From Nitrospira sp. (GTDB lineage: Bacteria > Nitrospirota > Nitrospiria > Nitrospirales > Nitrospiraceae), in contig VOPR01000012.1 of NCBI GenBank assembly GCA_009594995.1, positions 1-64,000 of the forward strand: a DNA stretch of 64,000 nucleotides. The letters are read 5' to 3'. This document shows positions 54,044 through 61,668 of this stretch, one piece after another; within the stretch, counting starts at the first letter, position 1, and each line of letters begins with the position of its first letter. Below the pieces are notes generated by a model. That model worked only from the letters and a program-made list of their open reading frames with translations. It ran no database searches and was not told where the DNA came from. Both the position numbers and the translations under genes were made by a program.

Positions 54044-54769
54044 ATGATACTAACGGTCCCACCCCCGATCGACCTAGGTCTGGGACATGCTCCGATTGCG
54101 GTCGCAATCGTCAGTACGAATCATCTCGTACGTCTCGGTCTGCAGGCCGTCCTTAGCAGGCAACAACATATTCGACTCATTGGTGACGCAGCCAACACGC
54201 CCCAGGCGAACGCCCTCGTGGCACGAGAACGACCTCAGGTGCTCGTCATCGAGACGGGGGATGAGATCGATATCCTGGAGCTGGTCCGAACGGTGAGGTC
54301 ATCCACGCTGACGACTCGAATCATTCTCCTCAGCGGCCTTGAAGATAAAGCTCTTATTCTAAGATCCGTCTCGTCAGGAATAGACGGCATTGTGCTGAAT
54401 ACTCAGCCGGCGGTGGTTCTGATTGCGACCATCCATCACGTCTGCGCGCTCCCGCCTGCGATGACGCTGCATGAACAAGGATTGCAGGGCCAGCCGATAG
54501 CCATAGCGACCAGCAGCAGCGATGATAGCGCACGGTTGGCTACACCGAAACACCCTGATCCGGCGTTAACAGGTCGCGAGCAACAGATTATTCGTCTGAT
54601 CGGCCTGGCATTGTCTAACAAGGACATTGCAGAACGTCTTCGCATTTCCAGCATCACGGTCCGCCATCACCTCACCAATATTTTCGGTAAGCTCGACGTG
54701 AACAGCCGCCAACAGCTGCTGCTTCGGGCCCATGAGTACGGCCTCGTAAAACTCAGCGCCTACCAATAG
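54044..54769 (+). CDS. LuxR-type regulator with a pseudo-receiver
   Basis: The 241-residue protein has a receiver-like N-terminus (VAIVSTNHLVRLGLQAVLSR, QVLVIETGDEID, ILLSGLEDK) in which the acidic pair is replaced by Ser-Thr and the phospho-Asp by Glu, and an intact LuxR helix-turn-helix (LTGREQQIIRLIGLALSNKDIAERL, ISSITVRHHLTNIFGKL). The Glu could mimic phosphorylation and make it constitutively active. It follows the previous gene by 4 nt. Confidence 0.85.
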   Translation: MILTVPPPIDLGLGHAPIAVAIVSTNHLVRLGLQAVLSRQQHIRLIGDAANTPQANALVARERPQVLVIETGDEIDILELVRTVRSSTLTTRIILLSGLEDKALILRSVSSGIDGIVLNTQPAVVLIATIHHVCALPPAMTLHEQGLQGQPIAIATSSSDDSARLATPKHPDPALTGREQQIIRLIGLALSNKDIAERLRISSITVRHHLTNIFGKLDVNSRQQLLLRAHEYGLVKLSAYQ

Positions 54770-54890
54770 CCCGCCCACCTGCATAGTGGGCAAGATTTGC
54801 GAGGACGATGCTTGGGAAGGGACCCGGGGATCGTCGCAACATCTGCGAGGCAGGATCGCCGCCTGGGAGTGGCATGGGATCAGCGCAATG

Positions 54891-55526
54891 TTAGGCGACG
54901 ACTGCTTTCTGCTTGAGGTATTCCATCAGATCCGAGAAGGATCCATCTCGAAGGATGCGGGAGAACTGTGCGTGGTAGGTCGCCACGATACTGGCCCCAT
55001 CAATGCTGACGTCATTAACGAGCCATCGTCCGGACCGTTGCACCACTTGAAATTCTATCCTGGTATCCACCTCCGGGCCCGCCGGCGCAACTAATACCTG
55101 CGTCCCCGCGGCATCGTCTTGTTGGGGAAGATACACCAGCTGAGGGACAGAATAATCGCGTAACTTGTCTGCCAAATCGTCACGCAAGATCTGCACAAAA
55201 AGCCGGGTAAACTGCCGGCGGTCGGCGACCGTCGTCTTCTCGCCGCCCTCCCCTAATGCGCGTTCGGCCATTTCTTCATAATTGAACGCACGTCGCACGA
55301 CCTGTTCAATTTCCCACTGACGTTGACCGGATCGGCTGGTCTCCTTGAGTTCCGTCAACAGGTACAGCAGATCCTTCATCGTGACTTGAACAGCCTCGGT
55401 GGGCGTCTGGGCCCCCAAGCCGGGCATCGGCGCCATTACCACAATCAGGAAACAGACTACCCAACAACACACGAAGGTCGCCATCGACGGCCGGCCGCGC
55501 ACTATACCGATGATTCCGTTTCCCAT
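54891..55526 (-). CDS. mlaC: MlaC-type periplasmic lipid carrier
   Basis: The 211-residue protein has a long N-terminal signal segment (cleavage near residue 40, GLGAQ) and the MlaC/Ttg2D fold: FNYEEMAERALGEGG, VADRRQFTRLFVQILRDDLADKL, VEFQ-like RIEFQVVQRSGRWLVNDVSIDGASIVATYHAQF. MlaC shuttles phospholipids between the outer-membrane complex and MlaFED. It is 13 kb away from the mlaE-F-D operon and stands alone. Confidence 0.88.
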   Translation of the reverse strand: MGNGIIGIVRGRPSMATFVCCWVVCFLIVVMAPMPGLGAQTPTEAVQVTMKDLLYLLTELKETSRSGQRQWEIEQVVRRAFNYEEMAERALGEGGEKTTVADRRQFTRLFVQILRDDLADKLRDYSVPQLVYLPQQDDAAGTQVLVAPAGPEVDTRIEFQVVQRSGRWLVNDVSIDGASIVATYHAQFSRILRDGSFSDLMEYLKQKAVVA

Positions 55527-55712
55527 ACCCCCACCTTCCCAGCACTAGACACCACAATTTGATATGGTACTGACCGCCTAAACCGGGCGTCAAGCACGTG
55601 GATCTACTGGCCATTGACAGCCGACTCATAGGCGCCTGCCCCATTTCCTGCTCTGTCTCCGCCGGATCGTGCTGTTTCAGAAATTATCTTTTCCTCCTGA
55701 CCGCTCCTTCGG

Positions 55713-55718
55713 TATACT
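55713..55718 (+). promoter_or_regulatory. -10 box predicting a leaderless mRNA for the transglycosylase
   Basis: TATACT (55713-55718) ends 6 nt before the ATG at 55725. The -35 region (TTTTCC, 55689-55694, 18 nt upstream) is poor. No Shine-Dalgarno sequence lies before this start codon. Confidence 0.45.
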
Positions 55719-55724
55719 CCCGCC

Positions 55725-56975
55725 ATGAGTAATCGACGGTTACCCCTTCTGCTATTGAGTGTAGCCATTCCGGCGCTGTTTTCAGGCTGCGAAACCACTG
55801 ACAAAATGCTCGGTGCTGCCGAACGGGCTGTCGGCAGTACCACGGGAAGAACAGTCCTCGACATCGCCCGTGGAAAGGATCCGGCTGAAATCGCTCGGCA
55901 ACACGTCGAGAATTACGGACGAGACCCGCAGGCCCTACTGAGGGACTTGCGGGCGATTCAACGAGACTTTCAAGCCCTGATGGCCGCCCTGACCGGAGAG
56001 GTCGGCAAGAAGTGGGGCACCAAAGAAGTGAAACTGCCTGAGCAGAAGAAGTACGTAAAGTACACGCAGAATTATCGCAGCCGGGCAATCGTGGACTTCG
56101 ATGCCGGAAACATCCTGATCGAGACTCTCGATGAGAATGACCCTCGCACCAGCCTGAAAAACGCCGTCGTCACCACACTCCTGACGCCCAACGATCCGCG
56201 CAGCGTCGACCTGTTTTCGGATAAGGAGATCAGCCTGACCGGCGACAAAGAGCCATACCTCCTCGGCCTGGTGCTGGATCAGAGCGGGAAGCCGGTTCGC
56301 ACGCCGACGGAGGCGGAACAATTTGCGGAGTCGATCCTGACCAAAAGCACCACGACCCGCAAAGTCGACCAAGACAACGGTCCGAAGACTGCGCACGTTG
56401 TCAACATTCCCATGGTGACCAACTTCTCACACAAGCAGGCCGAGAAATATCGCTCAGTTGTGGGCCAGTTTGCGGAACGGTATCAGATCAGCCCGAGCCT
56501 CGTGTTTGCCATCATCCGCACGGAGAGTAACTTCAACCCGTTTGCCGTCAGCTCTGCTCCGGCCTACGGCTTGATGCAATTAGTCCCGACCAGCGGGGGA
56601 CGGGATGCGTATAAGAAGGCCAAAGGCGAGGACAAGGCGCCCACGCGAGATTACCTTTTCGACCCGGACAACAACATTGAATTGGGGACAGCCTACCTCA
56701 ACGTGTTGACCTACTCCCAATTAGACGACGTCACCGACCTTGTCTCCCGCGAGTACTGCGTCATCTCGGCCTATAACACCGGCGCCGGCAATGTGTTCAA
56801 AACGTTTTCCAAAGACCAGCGCACCGCCTTACAACAGATTAACGGCCTTCAACCGGCCGCCCTCTATGATCGGCTCCGCAGCGGACTCCCCTACCAGGAG
56901 ACCCGCGACTATCTTGCGAAGGTCGTCGGGTTCCGCAAGCAGTTTGTGACGGTCGGCGACAACGGTGTGAAATAG
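55725..56975 (+). CDS. MltC-like membrane-bound lytic transglycosylase
   Basis: The 416-residue lipoprotein (lipobox LFSGC, Cys22) has an N-terminal DUF3393-like domain (about 30-230) and a C-terminal SLT catalytic domain. The catalytic Glu is in IIRTESNFNPFAVSSAPAYGLMQLVP, with the conserved AYNTGAGNV near the end. It cleaves peptidoglycan strands, forming 1,6-anhydro ends. The N-terminal domain is as in MltC of enterobacteria (359 residues). A -10 box next to the ATG suggests a leaderless transcript. Confidence 0.9.
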   Translation: MSNRRLPLLLLSVAIPALFSGCETTDKMLGAAERAVGSTTGRTVLDIARGKDPAEIARQHVENYGRDPQALLRDLRAIQRDFQALMAALTGEVGKKWGTKEVKLPEQKKYVKYTQNYRSRAIVDFDAGNILIETLDENDPRTSLKNAVVTTLLTPNDPRSVDLFSDKEISLTGDKEPYLLGLVLDQSGKPVRTPTEAEQFAESILTKSTTTRKVDQDNGPKTAHVVNIPMVTNFSHKQAEKYRSVVGQFAERYQISPSLVFAIIRTESNFNPFAVSSAPAYGLMQLVPTSGGRDAYKKAKGEDKAPTRDYLFDPDNNIELGTAYLNVLTYSQLDDVTDLVSREYCVISAYNTGAGNVFKTFSKDQRTALQQINGLQPAALYDRLRSGLPYQETRDYLAKVVGFRKQFVTVGDNGVK

Positions 56976-57166
56976 CCCCAACAGCCGTTGCATTTCTACC
57001 GACGGTGATTTTCGCTGACCTTACTTTTTCCCAGACATTGGTATTCGCGACTCTTTCCGCGCAAGCCCCCGAGTTCGTCCGGTCGAATCCGGCAAAGGTT
57101 TCAATTCTTCAGGGTCCGCGAAACATTCAGGACATCACTTGGGCAACCATGTGCGTCCCGCCATAT

Positions 57167-57892
57167 CTACAGACCGATTAGCAATCGCACCGGATTGACC
57201 CGTTCGCCCAGGCCGAACGACAATTCTTTCGTGAGTGCGTCGGGATTGTAGTACGTACCGAACATCCGATCCCAAATGGTTAGCAGCGCACCAAGATTCT
57301 TCAATTGATGCGCCGGATCGCTGCTATGGTGAATGTGGTGATAGCGGGGAGTCACGAAGACCCGTTCCAACCAGGACGATTTCCACGTGACGTTCAGATG
57401 CATCCAGTTGTTCCGCACGATATGCTCAACCATGATTAGCTGAAATGCCCAGCCGGAGGCGTCGTGAAGCAGAGGTAGAGCCACGACGTAGGTCAGATTG
57501 AACAGCGCAATGTGTGGAATCGTCGCCCGGATCCCGGCTAACCAATAGAGGGAGGTCGGTGAATGGTGCCATCGATGCACCGGCCAGACGGCTCTCGTGT
57601 GCATCAGGCGGTGTACCCAATAGAGCCCGAAATCTTCTACGATATAAAAGAGCATCACTTTAAAAACGGTGGGGAGATCATACAGTGCGACGGGGAGATA
57701 CTGGGGGATGGGAATACGGTCGGTTACCTGTACCACCAGCAGAAACGAGAGATTGTACAAGGCCAGCGCCAGCAGATCGCGCCAGAAAATGGAGCGATAT
57801 GCCACCGGACGCGCCGGATAGAGCCACTCTGCTGCAAAGCATAAGAGACCGATACTCCAGAACAGCAGATACGGATACAAGGCGTTATTCAC
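57167..57892 (-). CDS. Sterol desaturase/fatty acid hydroxylase superfamily membrane protein
   Basis: The 241-residue protein starts with GTG and has about four membrane helices. His boxes of the superfamily are HRLMH, HRWHH and HHIHH (in RYHHIHHSS), so a di-iron centre is expected. Possible reactions are hydroxylation or desaturation of a lipid; the substrate cannot be told. It converges with the transglycosylase gene. Confidence 0.85.
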   Translation of the reverse strand: MNNALYPYLLFWSIGLLCFAAEWLYPARPVAYRSIFWRDLLALALYNLSFLLVVQVTDRIPIPQYLPVALYDLPTVFKVMLFYIVEDFGLYWVHRLMHTRAVWPVHRWHHSPTSLYWLAGIRATIPHIALFNLTYVVALPLLHDASGWAFQLIMVEHIVRNNWMHLNVTWKSSWLERVFVTPRYHHIHHSSDPAHQLKNLGALLTIWDRMFGTYYNPDALTKELSFGLGERVNPVRLLIGL

Positions 57893-58339
57893 GGCTCCCC
57901 TCGACCTTTCCCCCCACCGCTGGAACCACGCACCGCTCTGCCCCTCCGACCGGTGCGGCTCTGTCTGGCCAGAGCTCCATCGATTTCATCTTTCCCTACC
58001 CTACAAAATCCCTCGAATCTTGCGAATCTATTTGTTGTTTTTTCACAGCCCCTCTACCTTGCCTACTGTGCAATCTGGAACACCTGGAGCTCATTTGACC
58101 GGACGCTCGAAAGCATGATAAGTTGCTAAACCGTACGAGCTTCGAGCGACATCCCACGCTTCGCGTTTCCGTCAGATTGCTGCGCGATCGCTTTCCTGAG
58201 TTACGCTCCTCCTACGGCCCATTTCCCCGTCCGGATCAAGAAATGGGCGAAGCAGGGGGCGAGAGTTATCCCTGCCCCACTGCACCCAGTTTGATGGCCT
58301 GGACACCGCCATCCTGTTGTTCGCCGAAAGGAGTGTACG
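57893..58339. other. Intergenic region with promoter for the small basic genes
   Basis: I see no gene in these 447 bases, though parts around 58000-58080 are AT-rich. A promoter-like pair TTGACC (58095-58100) and extended -10 TG-A-TAAGTT (58116-58124), 18 nt apart, points toward 58340. AAAGGAG precedes the next ATG by 6 nt. Confidence 0.4.
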
Positions 58340-58621
58340 ATGAAAATTACGTCCGTCTGGCGTGGCAACAAACCTAACCGCAAGAAGAAGCGGACCGTTC
58401 CGAAACTGAGAATCCGATGGACAGAACTTGGCCTCGTCGATCCCTCCGTGGAATCGCATGAGACGCCGATGGATCAAATCCGTCGTGAAGTGACGGCGTT
58501 GGCCAGTTCTGGATTTGGAGCAGAGACCCGCGCCCGTTCAGAGCAAACGCAGGCACGCCCTGCGCGCGCTCATGCACGGACGAGCACGCCCCGTACCGCC
58601 CGTCGACCATCCGGGTCCTAA
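58340..58621 (+). CDS. Small basic protein of unknown function
   Basis: A 93-residue protein rich in Arg and Lys at both ends (RGNKPNRKKKRTVPKLRIRW at the start; an Arg/Ala/Thr-rich tail), with a more ordinary middle (LGLVDPSVESHETPMDQIRREV). A good ribosome-binding site (AAAGGAG) supports expression. Nucleic-acid binding is possible. It is followed 54 nt later by another small basic gene. Confidence 0.6.
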   Translation: MKITSVWRGNKPNRKKKRTVPKLRIRWTELGLVDPSVESHETPMDQIRREVTALASSGFGAETRARSEQTQARPARAHARTSTPRTARRPSGS

Positions 58622-58675
58622 CGAAACAGGCCTATTCGCTCCCCGATCAAGGAAGACGAATAGAAGGAGGGAGCC

Positions 58676-58864
58676 ATCGCACGAGCAGGGAAAACGACCA
58701 TCGCGAAACGCGATCGAGAGAAAGCCAGGCAAGTCAAACAGCGGGAGAAGGAAGCCCGTCGCGTGCAGCGCAAGTCCGAAAAACCGGACCGCCCCGCGAC
58801 CTCTGGCGGAGAGGATCCCGATCTGGAAGGGTTGCAATGGGGCCCCCAGGAACCCCTGTATTAA
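58676..58864 (+). CDS. Conserved small basic protein with an ATC start codon
   Basis: The frame reads (M)ARAGKTTIAKRDREKARQV, continues as KQREKEARRVQRKSEKPDRP, and ends LQWGPQEPLY: 62 residues, Lys/Arg/Glu-rich, helical. Small proteins with this ARxGKxTxxKRxREKARQxKxxEKxxRRxxRK pattern recur in Deltaproteobacteria and Nitrospirae (from memory). AAGGAGG (58664-58670) lies 5 nt before an ATC (58676-58678). An in-frame TAG at 58661-58663 rules out any upstream start, and the first canonical start inside the frame (a GTG about 30 codons in) would delete half the conserved part. ATC is therefore the likely initiation codon. Confidence 0.65.
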   Translation: MARAGKTTIAKRDREKARQVKQREKEARRVQRKSEKPDRPATSGGEDPDLEGLQWGPQEPLY

Positions 58865-58883
58865 ACAGGGGCTCCGGGGTTCC
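58849..58883 (+). terminator. Nested hairpins at the end of the small basic gene
   Basis: CCCCTGT (58853-58859) pairs with ACAGGGG (58865-58871) around the stop codon, and GGAACCCC (58849-58856) can pair instead with GGGGTTCC (58876-58883). The two structures exclude each other. There is no T-run, so this may be a processing or attenuation element rather than a terminator. Confidence 0.35.
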
Positions 58884-58904
58884 ACCCCAAATGCTTGAAT
58901 CGTG

Positions 58905-59252
58905 TTAGGATACCTTCACGATAAAGCGGTCTTCGCCGAACACACCGCGCAATTGTTTGCTGACGAGTGAGCGATATTCACCCTTCTCTTTTGCCATCCG
59001 CACCATTCCCTCGGCGTCCGTCAAAATCAGGAGATCTTCCTCTGCAATCAGCACCCGATCTCCCTTCCCGACGTTAATCCGGTACTGGGTCCGTCCATCG
59101 GGATTCCGGCTTGGACCGGTGACGATTTCCGTCAATCCGTCGATGTGTCCCTTCTGCCCGTCCAAGCGATGTTGGACCATCGTCCCATCCGGAATTCTGA
59201 CCCACTGACTCGCCGCTCGCGGTGCATCCTGGTTCTGATCACTCACCTTCAT
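58905..59252 (-). CDS. Protein of unknown function (SH3-like appearance)
   Basis: A 115-residue soluble protein with a beta-rich centre: GTMVQHRLDGQKGHIDGLTEIV, RTQYRINVGKGDRVLIAEEDLLIL, then a helical and basic tail. The repeated small strands suggest an SH3-like barrel. AAGGGAGG is only 1-2 nt from the ATG at 59252, but 7 nt from a GTG two codons later (59246), which may be the real start. Confidence 0.6.
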   Translation of the reverse strand: MKVSDQNQDAPRAASQWVRIPDGTMVQHRLDGQKGHIDGLTEIVTGPSRNPDGRTQYRINVGKGDRVLIAEEDLLILTDAEGMVRMAKEKGEYRSLVSKQLRGVFGEDRFIVKVS

Positions 59253-59281
59253 TCCTCCCTTGCAACGTATGCTCGTCCAAA

Positions 59282-60577
59282 TTAAGACACCGGCCCGAGA
59301 TCGCTTCCGTTCTTGATTCCCCCACTAGCCTCACGGGAACTTCCATCGGCAGTCTGGCGCCATCCCTGAGCGGACCCGCCGCGACGGCGGCGACGCTCCT
59401 GTTCACTCCGAGGGGCGTGGCCATCCTGTCGTGGCGACGCACCCACCGAAGCCGGACTCCCCTCGGCTCGAGGCACCGACTGACCAAGCAAGCGCTCGAT
59501 GGCGCGCAATTGTTCCTGATCTTCGGCTGTCACAAACGTCGTAGCGCGGCCCGTCGTTCTCATCCGTGCCGTGCGCCCGATACGATGAACATAGTCTTCA
59601 GGACAATTGGGCACGTCGTAGTTGATCACGTGCGCAATATTTGCCACATCAATGCCTCGTGCGGCAATATCAGTCGCCACCAACACCCGGTACGTCCCTC
59701 GCCGAAATCCTTCCAAAGCCGCCCGCCGTTGCGGCAGCGTACGTCCACCGTGCAGCACCGCCACACGATGACCGGCCGTATCCAACAGATTGCCCAGTCG
59801 ATCAGCCCGATGCTTCGTCCTGGCAAACACCAGCACGGTATCGGACTCGGACTGCAGGAGCGACATCAGGAGAGCGTTCTTCCGATCGTGCGTCGTGTGA
59901 TGGACGGCTTGAGACACTCCGTCGGCGGTCGTTGCGGACTTCGTCACCATGACCCGTACCGGATCTTTCACGCTGGCCTGCGCCAGTCTGGCCAGATCCA
60001 TGGGCATCGTGGCCGAGAACAGCAATGTCTGTCGCTCTTCGGGCATGGCATCCAAAATCTGATTGATCTGCTGGGCAAAGCCCATGTCCAACATGCGATC
60101 GGCCTCATCAAGGACCAGAATGCTCATCGCCAACAGACTGATCGTTCCGTTCCACATATGATCGAGCAAACGCCCGGGAGTGGCCACAATGATATCCGGA
60201 CGTTGCCGTAATCCCCTAACCTGAGCCTGCATGTCCGCCCCGCCGACCACTGTGGTGGCAAACAACTGCAAGTCTCGGCCCAATGTATCGATCGTCGCTT
60301 GAATTTGTATCGCCAGCTCACGGGTCGGAGCCAAAATGAGCGCGCGTGGCTGCCCTTTTGGTGTACCGCTCAACCGCTCCAGCATCGGAATCACAAAGGC
60401 CGCGGTCTTGCCTGTTCCTGTCTGCGCGCAACCCAACACATCACGCCCGGACAAGGCATGGGGTATGGCCTGAGCCTGAATGGCCGTCGGTTCGGTAAAA
60501 CCGGCTTTGGTCAGATTTCGCAACAGGGTTGGAGACACACCAAGGGAGTCAAAACTCGTAAACGCAGTCGTCTGCAC
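59282..60577 (-). CDS. rhlE: DEAD-box RNA helicase RhlE-type
   Basis: The 431-residue protein has the full set of motifs: Q motif with FDSLGVSPTLLRNLTKAGF and PTAIQAQAIP, Walker A AQTGTGKT, DEAD (VLDEADRMLDMGF), SAT (LLFSATMP), and HRIGRTAR. The C-terminal 70 residues are basic and low-complexity, as usual for RNA-binding tails. It starts with GTG, 7 nt after AAAGGA. Confidence 0.93.
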   Translation of the reverse strand: MQTTAFTSFDSLGVSPTLLRNLTKAGFTEPTAIQAQAIPHALSGRDVLGCAQTGTGKTAAFVIPMLERLSGTPKGQPRALILAPTRELAIQIQATIDTLGRDLQLFATTVVGGADMQAQVRGLRQRPDIIVATPGRLLDHMWNGTISLLAMSILVLDEADRMLDMGFAQQINQILDAMPEERQTLLFSATMPMDLARLAQASVKDPVRVMVTKSATTADGVSQAVHHTTHDRKNALLMSLLQSESDTVLVFARTKHRADRLGNLLDTAGHRVAVLHGGRTLPQRRAALEGFRRGTYRVLVATDIAARGIDVANIAHVINYDVPNCPEDYVHRIGRTARMRTTGRATTFVTAEDQEQLRAIERLLGQSVPRAEGSPASVGASPRQDGHAPRSEQERRRRRGGSAQGWRQTADGSSREASGGIKNGSDLGPVS

Positions 60578-60804
60578 GCAGCTATCCTTTCGTTGTGGAT
60601 CGCATTAAGACGGGATCAGAGAACCGAGGGGAGGGTGAATCCGGAAGGAGTCAGCTCCAAACTGGACCTGGTCGCGATGCGATCGCGCGGTCCACGTTGA
60701 GGAGGTACAGCATTGGTGGACCGATACAATGCTGCAGTAGATCATCACTCTACCGCACGCCGCCCCTATCGGTCAACTAGTCCGCGTGTTCCGGCCCGCC
60801 CCCG

Positions 60805-60820
60805 CTGACCGGCCGGTCAG
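60805..60820. promoter_or_regulatory. 16-bp perfect palindrome (operator candidate)
   Basis: CTGACCGGCCGGTCAG is a perfect palindrome located 11 nt upstream of the -35 box of the downstream promoter. The length and position suit a dimeric transcription factor. Confidence 0.5.
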
Positions 60821-60831
60821 TCGGCAAGGGT

Positions 60832-60859
60832 TTGCCGCAGCGCCCGGATAGCCTATACT
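60832..60859 (+). promoter_or_regulatory. Promoter of the small exported-protein gene
   Basis: TTGCCG (60832-60837) and TATACT (60854-60859), 16 nt apart, predict a start near 60866 and a leader of about 18 nt before the ATG at 60884. Confidence 0.55.
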
Positions 60860-60883
60860 GGAATCTAGCAAGCGAGGTCCACG

Positions 60884-61177
60884 ATGCGAATGATAGTCGT
60901 CCTTTTCTCTCTGTTCCTATGGACTGACGGTCAAGCACTGACGGCGAATGCCGCATCGGAATCCTCCGGCAGCGGTAAGGCCGGATCCAACCAAGGCGTG
61001 ACACTCGACGAAATCGGACGAGGGCTGAAGAGCGCGGCGAAAAATATCGAAGAGGAAATTCCGAAAATCGGCCCCGCCATCGGCAAGACATTCAAGCAAG
61101 TGACGGGCAGCGATAAGGACGCGGGCCATTCCTCCAAACCTTCCCCGTCTCCGAACTCGACTAAGTCGAAAAAATAG
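60884..61177 (+). CDS. Small exported protein of unknown function
   Basis: A 97-residue protein with a signal peptide (MRMIVVLFSLFLWTDGQALT, cleavage after ANA) and a polar mature part: a possible amphipathic helix (LDEIGRGLKSAAKNIEEEIPKI) and a Lys/Ser-rich tail. AGCGAGG precedes the ATG. No family recognised. Confidence 0.6.
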   Translation: MRMIVVLFSLFLWTDGQALTANAASESSGSGKAGSNQGVTLDEIGRGLKSAAKNIEEEIPKIGPAIGKTFKQVTGSDKDAGHSSKPSPSPNSTKSKK

Positions 61178-61229
61178 CGGCACGGCCCGCGCTACTCACT
61201 TCACACTTACGGTAAGTTTCCCGCACCCG

Positions 61230-61646
61230 ATGGCGCTCAGATTGAAGTCCTTCCTTTCAAGTGCACTCCTTCTCTCATCCCTCGGAGCCTGCACTTCCAT
61301 ACAACCACCGACTTGCTCGCCCGATGAACATTCAGTGGTGCTGGACACACTGTATCTCGGCACCGCTACACCGAACGGTGTCGTCACTGCCGAGGAATGG
61401 GCCGCCTTTCTCCGCGATACGGTCACACCGACATCGCCTGAGGGGCTGACATCCTGGGTTGCTTCAGGTCAGTGGAAGACCTCCTCAGGTTTGTCGAAAC
61501 AGGAACAGACCTACGTGCTCCAATTGGCGTACGAGGGAGATCAGCAAAAAGACCAGGCCGTGCGGCGGATTATCCAGAGCTACAAGAGCCGATTTCACCA
61601 GGAGGCCGTCATGCGACTTCGATCACAGGCCTGCCGGTCCTTCTAA
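61230..61646 (+). CDS. DUF3574 lipoprotein
   Basis: The 138-residue protein has a lipoprotein signal (LSSLGAC, Cys21) and the DUF3574 core: DTLYLGTATPNGVVTAEEWAAFL, VTPTSPEGLTSWVASGQW, and a closing IIQSYKSRFHQEAVMRLRSQACRSF. Function of the family is not established. No Shine-Dalgarno sequence is seen before the ATG. Confidence 0.82.
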   Translation: MALRLKSFLSSALLLSSLGACTSIQPPTCSPDEHSVVLDTLYLGTATPNGVVTAEEWAAFLRDTVTPTSPEGLTSWVASGQWKTSSGLSKQEQTYVLQLAYEGDQQKDQAVRRIIQSYKSRFHQEAVMRLRSQACRSF

Positions 61647-61668
61647 CAGCTGCAATTCACATCGATCG

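Larger units (their letters stand above)
60578..60883. other. Intergenic region before the small exported gene
   Basis: No gene is seen in these 306 bases between the divergent helicase and the exported protein. The features here are the palindrome at 60805-60820 and the promoter at 60832-60859, listed separately. Confidence 0.45.

Noticed and set aside
58123-58377. 84-codon plus-strand frame
   Set aside because: It overlaps the better supported start at 58340, lacks a ribosome-binding site and shows no domain-like pattern.
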